From Amphiura filiformis (lineage: Eukaryota; Echinodermata; Ophiuroidea; Amphilepidida; Amphiuridae), in the NCBI RefSeq assembly GCF_039555335.1, contig NW_027305501.1, positions 911,501-975,500 on the forward strand: a DNA stretch of 64,000 bases, given 5' to 3'. The translations under genes were made by a program, and so were the position numbers. The notes beneath the pieces are model-generated. The model worked only from the letters and a program-made list of their open reading frames with translations. It made no database searches and was not told the origin of the DNA. Shown here in pieces: positions 21,552 to 33,368 of this stretch. Each line of letters starts with the position of its first letter. The first letter of the stretch is position 1.

Positions 21552-24500
21552 GGCACTTGAAACTTGATTCTGAGTTTAGCGTCCCCCGCCCGCGTTATGA
21601 ATTTTGTGCCGCGTTTGAGATGTAAAATCTGAAAATAATTCATTATTGTGCAAATTGCTACTAAACCAGCAAGAAAATTTGTTCTGAAAATTTTTAAAAC
21701 CCCTTTCTTTTGTATTTTAAGCCTTCAAAAACTATTAGAAGAATTCATCTAAATATTTGAGCATTGAAAATATACCAATGTTTGACCCTTGCTCTATCCA
21801 ATTATTTCAATTATGGCCATGCGTTTTGAACTCAACACCCAAAAAGGGTGGTGGCGTCACACTTTTCACTGTGATCATTTTGGTTTTTGAGTGTATCTTT
21901 GGAAGAAATATAGGTATGACAGTAAATTTGGTATCAAATGAAGGCTAAGATATTGATTAGTAACTATGGACAGTTTCATTAAGATATCTTGAACATTGGC
22001 AGAATGGCACCCAATCCAATTGACCAAGTCAGGGGTGGTGGTGGCAGCGGTGCATGTGGCAGCGGTGCACTCATGTACAAACTCTATGGGTAGTTTGTAT
22101 CTTAAGTGCACACAATTGTAAAATTGTTCATTATGCACTTCAAATGTGTCCTTATTACTATAAATTTGGTATCAAAAGATAGCTTAGTTGTCCATGTAAA
22201 CATTTAAATACCTTAACTTTCTTAAAAGAATATAAGAGGACTGGTAGTCACAGGTAAGTCACATGACATACAAATTAGTCCCTATTCTCTACACAGTAAA
22301 CCCAAATTTTCAACCGCAATATACTGCTAGAGATTACCATCGCTGTATTTTTAAAAGTATACCCCCTAGAATAGCCAAAGTATACATTTTTGGAAAGCTC
22401 TTGGCTCAAGGAATCCAAAAATGCACTTGAAAGTAGTGTAGGGTGTTACCCTAAGAAAATATTTTTCAAAATGTACTAGACTGATGAGTTGAATCGGTAT
22501 AAAATTCCACCAACCATTTTCTGAAATACACATTGGTTTACTATCATAAAGCCCTATATCATCAGAAAGGTAATGGTCTGAACTTTTCAAAACTGCATTA
22601 AAAATTGATGGAGGGGTACACATGAATGAAAACCAGTACCCCAAGTAAAATTTATCAAAAATATAAAATGGGCTTGCATCTTTTACATTATTTCTTTTCA
22701 CATATACCCTACACTAATTCTGATTCCATTTTTAGATTCCTTGGACCAATAGCTTTCCAAAAATGTATACTTTTACTATCATAGGGTGTATAGATTTCAA
22801 GATATGACAATTTATACCAAAAAAGGTGCATCGTTACAGAAAAATCAAGGTGTGACGCAAAGTCGGCGAGTTCACGACGCATGGCCTTATACCTTTGGGA
22901 TACCAGGGTAGACTAAATTTGAACCGAACCTGACCAAATGTTTTCACCAGCAGTGGCATAGATTTCTTTTTGACATGGGGGGGTGGTGGGAAATTTCCCC
23001 TAAATAATTTAACTAGAAGATACTATTGAAAGACATGGATATTTTTAACAAATTGGTGACGCTAATAATTATTTCATAATGTTCTGCATGATTTTGTTAT
23101 TATTATGGCCATGTGTTTTAACCTCGCCGACTTTTCGTCACACACTGATTTTTGAAATTCGCGACACTCTTTCCCCTTCAAATGCCCATATTTTTCAAAC
23201 CATACCCCCCAGTATAATGAAAGTATACATTTTCTGAAACAAAATTGAACAAGGAATCCAACAAGAGACTCAGAAACACTGTCAGATGTAAGGTTCTAAT
23301 GCTACATTGATGTGAATGAGACAAAACATCAAATGACAGTGGTACAGGGGTATAATGTCACTAACATTTCTGTGTTACCCCTGCATCTTATTTTATGTCA
23401 TTTTCTAATAGATCAGAGTATGGGCTTTCCTGCAATATATAAATGTATGGGGCTTATCACTTTCGTAAAATGATACAACCCTTCAAAAAGTGACCAAAAT
23501 ATAATTATTTTTCCTTATCGTCTTGGAGAACATTGGCCTATCATATACACTAAAGCAGCTAACTATTTAAACTTATTTCAAAATAAAAGTATAGATAATA
23601 ATGTCAGCTTTCTTTTGATACCAAATTTATTGATGAACACTCATTTTTAAGGAAAATAACAACACATTTGCACACCAACTACAAGGCTCCCAAAATGAAA
23701 ACTTGGCTTACAGTTTTGTGCAGAGTGCCCCGCTACCTCCACCACCCCTGCCTTGGCCAATTGGATTGAGTCCCATTCTATAGATGTTCAAGATATCTTT
23801 TTGACACCTTTCCATAATTAATAATTGGTGTTTTAGCTGTCATTTGATACCAAATTTACTATCAAATCTTTTTTTATTCCAATGATACATTAAAAAAACT
23901 AAATGACCATAGTGAAAAATGTGACGCCACTCACCCATTTTAGATGTCAAGTTCAAAGCACATGCCCTATCATTAGCTCAAGGGAGTTTATTGTTTCAAC
24001 TATTTTACAGAATAAAAGTTCAGATAACAATGTCAGCTTTCTTTTGATACCAAATTTATTGACATACACTAGTTTTTAAAGAAAATGCCAACATTTTTGC
24101 ACTGCGAGGCACCAAAAATTAAATTTCCCATTGAGATTGTACATGGTGAGCCGCTGCCTCATGAGCCGCTGCCTCCACCACCCCTGACTTGGGTCATTGG
24201 ATTGAATGCCATTCTGCTTCTGTTCAAGATACATTCATGTAACTTTGCATAGTTCATCATTAATATATTAGCTTTTATTTGGTACCAAATTTATTGTCAT
24301 AGCTCCTTTACTTTCAAAGATATGCTCAAAAAACAAAACGATCATGGTGAAAAGTGTGACACCACCACCCTTTTCGGGTGTTCAGTTCAAAACGCATGGC
24401 CTTATATAAATGAGTCACCCCCCCCCCCATTTTCCCCCATCCTCAAATGTATACGGAGAGGTCAGTGGAAATCGGAGACTTGATTTAAAGTTTGGAAAAA

Positions 24501-24738
24501 CAAAAAGCAAGATATATTTTTATGAATGTTATGTGTGTTACTGACATTATATTGGGACCCAAGATACCCAAATAGAATGAACAGAAGCGCATAATAAGCA
24601 TTGCATTGAGAAAAAGGCCGCCGTTTATTATGAATATAATGAAATCTGGAAAATAATGAATAATGAATAATGAAATAGTTGCCTCATTACGAGCTGAAAA
24701 AAATGGGACGCTAAACTCAACATCAAGTTTCATTAGCC
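21552..24738. mobile_element. PIF/Harbinger-like element, TTA target duplication
   Basis: The ends GGCACTTGAAACTTGAT and (reverse complement of the right end) GGCTAATGAAACTTGAT continue through TTGAGTTTAGCGTCCC. TTA flanks both sides (21549-21551, 24739-24741). A 3-bp TWA duplication and GGC-starting ends are typical of PIF/Harbinger. The 3.2-kb interior carries no transposase. It is an array of diverged units of about 400 bp in both orientations: one at 21755-22170, two inverted at 23570-23975 and 24000-24410, each with a TTTGGTATCAAA word and a CAGGGGTGGTGG word. A further pair is mirrored around AAGTATACATTTTTGGAAAG (22376 and 22778). A second copy of the left terminus lies at 62013. Confidence 0.75.
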
Positions 24739-25102
24739 TTAGCAATACATGTAGCATGATGCTAGGGCAAGTGGTCAAGTCACTCTACTGTGGAATGACT
24801 GGAATCACTCTTTCAGTCATTCGTACCAATTGATATGAAACATGCACTCTCTCTTTCGATTTTCAGGGATTGAGGCTAATCTATTATTATTACAAATTTA
24901 TTTACGATACATGTAATCTAATACATTGAAAGTGCTGAAACTTGAATGTTGGCCTAAATTGGATTCAATTTTGGGTGATTCACAGCAAGCGATATTTAGT
25001 GTCTATCAAGTAGAAACTTGCTCTAAAGTTTGGGACAGTGGTGGCGAGCAAGAGCTATCGCTCGCCTCAAACAGCAAGGCTTTCTCCTTGTTCTCTAATT
25101 TA

Positions 25103-25986
25103 AAGCCCTTTCGCAATTGCAGAATCATGATGCATTAGGCTTATGAAAGTCAATTCCCAGTTTCCCGTTACATTATTTTTCATGACTGTGTAGGTGACCA
25201 TTGCATTATTCATTATTTTATACCATTTCATTATTGCATCTGTTACAGGTGTAAACCAATAACTACCCATGTATGTGATAAATCACAGTTTGTAGTTTAC
25301 AGATCGTAGTTTACAACCACATGAAGGTGATTGTACAACTATTATCAAAAGTTCCACCATATTTTTTACGGGATGAGATCAGAGCAGATCAAAAAGTGCG
25401 GGACAGAGAATTGAGTAGGTATTCATTAATAATTCATTATTTAATAACCATATTATCATGCTCCTACTGCAAAGAAAATCCCTGAAAATCAACAGAAAGA
25501 GATTTATGATATATTTTAAAACCACAATTATTTATTTGTATGTTAAAGTTTGTTAGAAATCAATATTTTATTCAAAATAATGAAATATTTGGCCAGCAAA
25601 TTGTTTTGAGCGGAGTAGGGTAACGGGAAACTGGGAATCAACTTTCATTAGCCTTATGGGTAATATTTGCAGATTTTTTTTTTTTGAGATGAACACGAGG
25701 ATGCAGTGCGTTTGCAATGGCGGCGAACTTTGCACATTTCCTTCAAAAACATATTTTTGTAAAACATTTTTTATTCATTCCTACATTAATGTCAATATTT
25801 CCTGTGAAATACAATATAAGGAATGAAGACCAAACTGTCACTTTTTTATGCAAACGTCAAAGTTCACCCCATTAAAAATGTAAAAATGTACAGTAGCCTC
25901 ATTGACATTGTGTTTATAAATTTCCAATACAATCGGCAAATATTACCCATAATGCACCATGATCTGGAATTGCGAACAGGCTTATA
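25103..25986. mobile_element. MITE (TTCGCAATT ends) split by a Harbinger insertion
   Basis: The left end GCCCTTTCGCAATTGCAGA and the right end (inverted) GCCTGTTCGCAATTCCAGA are followed by ATCATG(A/G)TGCATTATGGGTA, which on the left is interrupted after GCATTA. Removing 25138-25653 plus one TTA restores the arm. The interior matches 46240-46527, so this and 45567-46527 are one family. Confidence 0.75.
25138..25653. mobile_element. PIF/Harbinger-like MITE nested in the 25103 element
   Basis: The ends GGCTTATGAAAGTCAATTCC and GGCTAATGAAAGTTGATTCC (right end inverted) continue to CAGTTTCCCGTTAC. TTA is duplicated at 25135-25137 and 25654-25656. It is 516 bp with no coding capacity, and its termini resemble those of the 21552 element. 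Confidence 0.85.
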
Positions 25987-27599
25987 AAAACTCATATTCC
26001 TAAAATTTTCCTAAATCATTCCAAAGAAATTCTAAAAAATTGAAAAATCTAAAAAATAAATAAATAAAATTGACAAATCCCAGAAATTGAGGGAGGGGAC
26101 AAGAACCAAAACATTATACAGCCTGTTGCGGATAATAATGCAACCAGTAGTGCAGCGCAGTACATGTACCCTCATTTAGTCGAGATCAGGTGGTTGTAGT
26201 ACGCACTTGGTGGATGTCATCCGCAGTTTAGTCATAAAATTAAAATAATCTTGAAATTTATACCAGGATTGGCAGGTAACTTTTTAAGTTACAATTTTTT
26301 TTTTCAAATTTAAACGAGTGCCCTTTTGTCTTTAGTACCCATTGTCATCAAATCATGTTCATTGTTTACTGACCTGACTCAACTCAAGTCAAGTTCACAT
26401 TACAAATTACAATGCAAATTATTTGTTGACATGAGTTCAGTTTGACAGACGATTGACAGATGAGATAAAAAAAAAGATTTATGAAATCAGGAGTACGCTT
26501 GCAATTATTATACATTTTTATCATCCATGGTTTTATTATTTCCAGAAGATTATAATCCGTTTTCGTGGTGAGACTTGAAGATGATGACTGTCAGCTAGGC
26601 ATGCAACGCAGCCATGCATTGAGTGTACTTCCTGAATCATGTCAGCCCAGACGATGCAAACAATGCACAAAAGCAACAAAAGCGATGACAAACCAGTAAT
26701 AAATTATACACGTTCCGCCCACAAATCTTCAATTCGTGGGATACTCCAAAGCAACGATATATTTCCTGGTTCCTTTTACTATCCATGTGAACACAAATTT
26801 GTGTCAGGAATTGAATAGAAAATAACAAAATAGAGGAAATTCCATAGATATTTCATCAGGAGATTTGCCGATTCTCGAATCAAAACATAGCCGACTTTAC
26901 ATCATCACACGTGTGTGTGGTTGTTGCCGGCGACGCAACATCATTAACATAAACTTCATCCAAATGATATTCAAAAGACATCATCAATGCAAGGGATGCA
27001 TGATCAACTTACTGTCCTTTTCTTCCTCTTTCTCCCCCAACTTTGTTCTTTTATGTGCTGAGAACACATAAAATTCATGATTTTCCAGTATCACCACACT
27101 GCGTTGTTTGTGTTGAGAAACTTGCGGAAGCCATGATTTTTCGTTGTTGAACAATCAACACTACACAGTAGCAGCAAAGATATAGCAGATGAAAACAAAA
27201 TATTCCCAGCACTTTGAACACGAAAATCCAGCAGATCTTGATGGTATATATCCTTAAGTATTGTTAACAGTCATGAGGGGTATTTACAAGGCATTGGAGG
27301 CCATATTATTGGCCTAAGTTTATACAGTCTACATTGGTAATGTATACCAGCCTCACTACAATACTTTTACACGGTGTTACGCAGAGAACCATGGGAAATT
27401 CTATCACTTTGGGAGAATTGATGAAACTGATCATATCAACATCGTCAAATTGGAAGATTAGGGCCACTACCAAAGAATGCATTGTATACGCTGTTGAAGA
27501 TTTTATTTTTTTTACTTTTTTTGTGACGACAGCAAGCAGTTAGGCCTACACCTTTTTACTTTAAGCTACTTTTAGGTCATAATATTGACTTGAGTATAC
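25987..27599. other. No gene or element identified
   Basis: Unique AT-rich DNA. A short segment near 27025-27068 has acceptor-like and donor-like sites on the minus strand (TGTTCTCAG before, GTAAGTTG after) and could be an untranslated exon, but it is too short to judge. Confidence 0.35.
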
Positions 27600-27712
27600 C
27601 GAATGAATGAATGAATGAATGAATGAATGAATGAATGAATGAATGAATGAAGGAAGGAATGAATGAAGGAATGAATTGTCGAATTGTTGAATGAATGAAT
27701 GAATGAAAGAAA
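27600..27712. repeat. (GAAT)n microsatellite
   Basis: An almost uninterrupted GAAT tetranucleotide tract with a few GAAG variants. Confidence 0.95.
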
Positions 27713-28265
27713 AAAAAACTTTATAAAGCGCAAAATACAATTGTGTAATTCCTAATGTGTTAAACTAAAAACCGATCTCTTCACCGGACCCCCCCAGCAA
27801 GAACAATCAATTTGGCAGGGCAAAAAAGGGGACAATTTTGGAGGAAGAGATTTGGATCACAAAGCATGGAATTTCCACAAAATTGCAGCGAAACTGTATA
27901 TGTTGGAATGTCAGTTACCCCCCGTGACATTGCCGCTATTTCGGCAGTTCACAGACCATCATATTGTTCTAATGCCAAATTATTCCAGTAGGTTGCTTCA
28001 AAAGCTCCAAAATTCAGCAGAAAAGAGACAAGCTTGACATCCCCCAGGACAAGAATCCTAATTGTTTTATTATTTTCTAATTGTTTTATTATCCCAATTG
28101 TTTGATTATTTTCCCTTTTTTAAATTTTTTTTTTTTTTTTTTTTACTCCGATAGTGTCCAAGGGATACGCCGTCAGATACCAAATGAGTCTTATAAATGC
28201 ATCAACAAATTTTAAAGAGCTTTTTTGCCTTTAAATATCAGGCAAATTGGAAAACACCTGAAAAG

Positions 28266-28363
28266 TAGTGGCGGGACGGGGGCCACATATTTTTCTCCCC
28301 CTTTCTTTTAACTTTTTCATCATTTTGTTGATCCCCCAAAAAAAAAATCCGGCGCCGCTACTG
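28266..28363. mobile_element. Small hAT-like MITE, TSD (C/G)TGAAAAG
   Basis: The right end GGCGCCGCTACTG and the left end TAGTGGCGGG are imperfect inverted repeats. The flanks CTGAAAAG (28258-28265) and GTGAAAAG (28364-28371) match at 7 of 8. The left CAG seems lost. Confidence 0.6.
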
Positions 28364-28660
28364 GTGAAAAGAACCGAATACAAATAAATGAATAAATAAA
28401 CAAATACATAAATAAATTATTATTAACAAATGAATCAATCGATCAATCAACAATTAATTCAACCCTCATCAATATTTGGCCAAAATAAATAAAACTTCAA
28501 GGTCGATGCGAATGCGTTTGATCAGTAACGTTCACAGACCTGGACAAACTAAACTTTTTATTTAAGTGACTGGAACGGTAACCTTTTCCAAGTCTCACTT
28601 TGGCTTTACATCCGCATGACGTGAAAAGACAACGTAAAACATGAAAGTAGGCGCAGGCCC

Positions 28661-28805
28661 CGGGGGGACTTGTATTTCAAGGTGGACACCATGCATGCTC
28701 ATGTAAAAAAAAACCAAGTAAAAAGGGTTGTTTTTCAGCATTGGGCAAGTACAGCGCTGTAACTGTTTAGGGTGAAAAAAAAAAAAAAAATCAGGAAAAA
28801 GGGTA
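28661..28805. mobile_element. Left half of a Mutator-like MITE split by the giant transposon
   Basis: It starts CGGGGGGACTTGTATTTCAA, preceded by the 9-bp CGCAGGCCC (28652-28660). It matches the first third of the intact copy at 55120-55567, then breaks off at TA/CACTG. The right half resumes at 49074. Confidence 0.9.
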
Positions 28806-28813
28806 CACTGAAA

Positions 28814-29250
28814 AAAAAAAAAAGGTGTCATTTGACACCACAAGGGGTGTTCAGATTTGGGTCCTCAGGCGAACATCCAAAGGTGTCACAGTGACACCTT
28901 TGGAGTGTGGCATGACACCTTAAGGGTGTCTATTTGCTCTTGACACCTTTGGATGATCACCTGAGGACCCATTTTTAAGGGTGTCAAATGACACCTCTAG
29001 AGGTGTAATGATTAACCTTTTAGGGTGTCCATTTGCTCTTGACACCTTTAGATGTTCGCCTCAGGACCCATTTGCAAGGGTGTCAAATGACACCTCAAGA
29101 GGTGTTATGGATAACCCTTTAGGGCATCAATTAACTATTGACACCTTTGGATGTTCACGGAGGACTCACAGGGGTTTTGGATGTTGGCTCGAGGACCCAT
29201 TTTGGAGGTTTCAAAATAGACGACTTGAAGGTGCACAAAAGGTGGATGTT
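28814..29250. repeat. Left subterminal array of GGTGTCA/TGACACC units
   Basis: Three to four units of about 130-150 bp each contain GGTGTCA...TGACACC pairs and the segment CACCTTTGGATG...GAGGACCC. Such subterminal repeats are usual transposase-binding regions in CACTA-type elements. Confidence 0.85.
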
Positions 29251-31129
29251 TGCATCCATTTTGTGATTTGCAGCCTATCTATATACCTATAATGAAGGGT
29301 ATAAGGCATGTTTCACATGAATGTTACCAAAAGGCATTGTTTTATTGTAGAGAAAAACTATAAATTGATTGATTTGATACTTGTAATCAAGAAATAAAAA
29401 AAAAACTGTGTTGTTTTGAATTCTATCTTTAAAAAGTGTTTCTAGGTTCAAATGTGTTGGTAATGTTACTATTTTTGGACAGAGTATGGGAAAGTTCTGT
29501 CCAAAAAATATTACCCTTAGCAATATATTCTACATGTACTAGGGATTTAATTTTATCTGACAGAAGGACAGTGTGTTGAACACCACTTTCTGTGATACAT
29601 TGACATGTAGTTTAATATCCAATTACTGACTTTGTACATTAATTTCTGATAAAAACAATAATTTATGATGAAGATGACTGCTAATGTTACTTCTTGGACA
29701 GAAGTTCCCAAAAGTGGGTAAAATACTGTGAAACATGCCATAACTATTTCCACACGACACTGAAAATAATCAGACACACAGTTAATTTATATTGCTGATG
29801 AGTACAATGTGTATTTCATTGCCAATTAAACTCTTCAGAAGTAATGTCCTTAGGTCAGAGAATAAATGTAGCTGCTGCCATGCATTCGTCTCAGTATAAC
29901 ACAGGCGCTACATTTCTTTTGAGCGGAACCCAAGAGCGTCACATGAAATTGTATTTAGGGGTGAGACAGCCTGAAAAGTGGACCTAACCCTCTTGACCCC
30001 AAAAAAGCTGACTATAGAAGTGAACCTTATGGCTGATTTGGGAAGGTGCTGTTGTGTACCCGTTAAAACCACTAAGTGAAAGCCGAGTGACTCAATGACA
30101 AAGATAATGGTATTGCGTGTTGCATATGAAACAATGCATGGCAGAGGCTGAAAACAATTCTTATTGTTAAATTTAAATTCATAGTCCATAGTAAGCTGTA
30201 ACAGTGTTATTTGTCTAATACCTCACTGCTGGAAAACCATTGCAATAAGATTTCAGTAACTTTCTCAAGTACTTAAGAATAGTCAATGTACTTCTATTCA
30301 AAAACCCTCCTCCACTGAGTCATAACAGCAAATTACTTAAAATGATTACAACTGAAGTATTTTTACTTTTATTATAATTAAAAGTTTTAGAATGATTAGG
30401 TAAAAACAACAACAAAACAGTTTGTTACAGCTTCCCGCACGCATAGCTTTAGAAATCAGATTTTGAGCGCATCGCTCTTATTTTCCAGGATTTTGTGTTT
30501 TTATTTTTATTTGCCTTTTTACTAAAAAAAATTCATAGCGCTTAGGGTTTTTGACTAAAGGCTCAGTCACAACCGGCGCACGTCCTCTCGTCTTTCATTG
30601 GAACGCCTTTTGCAAGTCTTTCTGATGACTTCTCTACGACCTCCATGACCACCTTCCACCCAAAAGACGTAGAGGACGTCCGCCCAGTTGTCACCAAGCC
30701 ATAAGGAAAGCTGAGACAAACTTTTTTGTTTTACTTGGCCTTCATCAAGCACAATTGCGGAATGGTGATAATCTCCACAAAAGATGTGTACAGGTGCAAT
30801 AATTCTGACCGAAAGGCTCATAAAAAGAGAAATCCTAATTTAAAATATGAATAATATTGTGACTTATGTTCAACTGTCAACTTCTAATCCCATCAATAAT
30901 TGTAATGGGTGATTGGAATGTCCATAGGTGCATTTAGACAAATAATCCATAAATATTGAACAAGCACGATCATAACTTCTGTTCAATACTTATAGTAGAA
31001 AATGCTATGCATGACTTCAAGAAATATTTTTTTACCAGATAGTAAGTTGAGACTGATCAGAACAAGGGCAATTAATACAAAGCAACTTTGGATACAATTT
31101 AACAGTTAATATACATTATAAACTAAAGT
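29251..31129. other. Interior of giant transposon, no gene seen
   Basis: AT-rich sequence without recognisable coding. TTTTTGGACAGA and its inverse TCTGTCCAAAAA form a small hairpin at 29469-29505. Confidence 0.4.
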
Positions 31130-31297
31130 GGGCCATACACGATCAATTTTATTGAGGCAATACTCCCAACGGGGGCCATCTCATAATTAATGTGTCGTCA
31201 CTTTTGGGCATTGAGAAATCCAGCGGAAAGGGTATCTGTTTTACACATTCTGAGTGGCCATCTCGGAGTATTGCCTCAATAACATTGATCATGGGCC
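31130..31297. repeat. Hairpin MITE (GGGCCAT ends)
   Basis: GGGCCATACACGATCAATTT and, inverted at the right end, GGCCCATGATCAATGTTATT continue to TATTGAGGCAATACTCC in both arms. Confidence 0.75.
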
Positions 31298-31406
31298 TCT
31301 TAAGTAGTAAGTACTTCCAAGTTTCAACAAATTAGTGATACAAATTACAATTTTACTTCAGCTTATTTTTATCCTTGTTAATAAACATTCTTCAACAGGC
31401 AAGACA

Positions 31407-31753
31407 ATGGACTATTCCATTTGAAATCCCCCCCTCTTGATGTTATTTGTACCTCAATTCTAGTTGAGATACACAGAGTCTAGATGGAAATATCCTCATG
31501 TGTCATCTCAATCTGAACTTCCAGTTGAACACTGTGCAATTTTCACATTTACCTGCATTCCGGACGATGCCCTATGAATAAAGTATCTTTGAATTAAAAA
31601 AAAAGTTGGGAACATTTGAATTCCACCGGAAAGTATGGATTTCAAATTGATAAAGTTTGGATTTTGTTGGATCTGTAATGACTTAAACTGACAATTTGGA
31701 TGGAATTCCACAATCTTATACAGGGAGGTGTGGATTTCAAATGGAATAGCCCA
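31407..31753. repeat. MITE with GGACTATTCCATTTGAAATC ends
   Basis: GACTATTCCATTTGAAATCC (left) and GGATTTCAAATGGAATAGCC (right) are inverted. A further ATGGATTTCAAATTG copy lies inside. It is non-coding. Confidence 0.75.
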
Positions 31754-32329
31754 ATTTGAACAAATAACTATAAGGTCAAACTTTTGTACACTTGCCCCTC
31801 CGATTTTGCACTTTTTCTCAATTGCTAATTGCAAATGATTATGTTAATAAAGCCAGCTATTTATATTGCAATAAGAACTTTCAAGTTTCATTCAAATTGA
31901 AGTGACATTCAAATTTCAATTTTATTTCAGCTAAATTTATCAGAGTTAATACACACACTCTTGAGGTCTACAGCCAATCCATTTGAAGAAATGAAGTTGC
32001 TTGACATGATTCACAACATCATCCCCACACTTCTTGTTGTTGGTTTGTTTTCTGTTTGTTTTTTGTTTTTGGGTTTTTTAAACATATTGTGATTTTGGTA
32101 ACAAAATGTTGAGTTTTATTAAAATTCTGTGGTGAAATGGGTGCAAAAATCTCATGTATGTTAGGAGAAATCATCCAAAACACCCCAGCAAAAACACTGC
32201 TTGAAAATGAGAAAGTGTGGCCACCACACTTTAAACAAAATGATAACTCAGTCTGCCGCCTGGACAACCAATTCTTTAGAAATGCTTAGTCGCGCTAAAA
32301 GTCGATCGATACATGTAAAAATCAGCACA

Positions 32330-33368
32330 GTTCAGAGATACACCTTTTTGCTATGAAATTAATTTTCTCGGTCAAATATAAAGCAATATTTTTTCTTTTC
32401 TTCAGTAATGTCAGTTAAAAACTTGGTGCTTGGATATACATTTTTTTTAAATCCTGGTGTTAAAATTAAGCATCAAATTGTGTCTTTTAGTGTGATATTT
32501 TGATTTTTATAGGCCTTGAATTAAGCCTCGACAGCTTTTTACGGAATTCATGTTTTAGCGTCTCAAACTAACATAGTTTGCTAAAGAAAGATATTTCCCA
32601 CCTCTGTAAAGCACATCGTGTGGGTCTATATGTTATAGTTTTGTCAGAATTTCCGTTTTTGTTTTACCCTTTTTCCATTCAGTCTCCGAAAATGTCAAAC
32701 TAAGTAAAAGTAGGCAATGGTGAGTACTTTTATCTCGAGAGCAACCATCAGAAATAGTCGATATTTCCTTTGTTGTTATCCAGGTCAATTTTTCATTGAA
32801 AGCAAATTGCCCGACCAGCGATTAAATCCCCAATTGGGTGTTCTGGTTAAACATGATCAGTAGGAGCGCTATAGGTCTGGGAATTTCTTTGCTAAATTGA
32901 AGTTCTGGCAACACTATAGCCATGCCGGTATTCATATTAAACCCAGGGATATCGATCCACAATGCTAGTACTAGCCTTTAGATTTCACGTGTTGATTTAG
33001 ACATTTTTTTTCAGCCGACAGTGAAAGATGGTGAAATCAAAAGCGGAAATTCTGACAAAACTATGATATATAGCTCACGGTGATGTGCTTTAGAAAGTTG
33101 GGGAAAATCCTTCATTAGCGAACTATATTACTTTGAAAAGCTAAAAGGTTGATCCAAGAAAAAGCTCATGGGCGAGCTGAAGCCTATAAAAATCGAATAT
33201 CTTACACTAAATGACTGAATTTCAGGCCTAAGTTTAACACCAGGATTTAAAAAAAAAATCAGTATCAAGCATTATAGTTTTTCCAGCCATTTACTGAAAA
33301 AATGAAAATTATTGCTTTTCATTTGGCTGAGAAAACAATTTTACACTGAAAAGGTGTAACTCAAAATT
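32330..33368. repeat. ~1.0-kb hairpin element
   Basis: The left half (ACACCTTTTTG..., AAATCCTGGTGTTAAA, TATAGTTTTGTCAGAATTTC) recurs inverted in the right half. The symmetric centre is near 32850. It lies inside the giant transposon. Confidence 0.7.

Noticed and set aside
21419-21625. Plus-strand ORF across the Harbinger left end
   Set aside because: Half of it lies in the terminal repeat also found at 62013; no family match.
28595-28843. Minus-strand ORF with Phe-rich runs
   Set aside because: It spans the junction of the MITE half and the giant element and follows the A-run.
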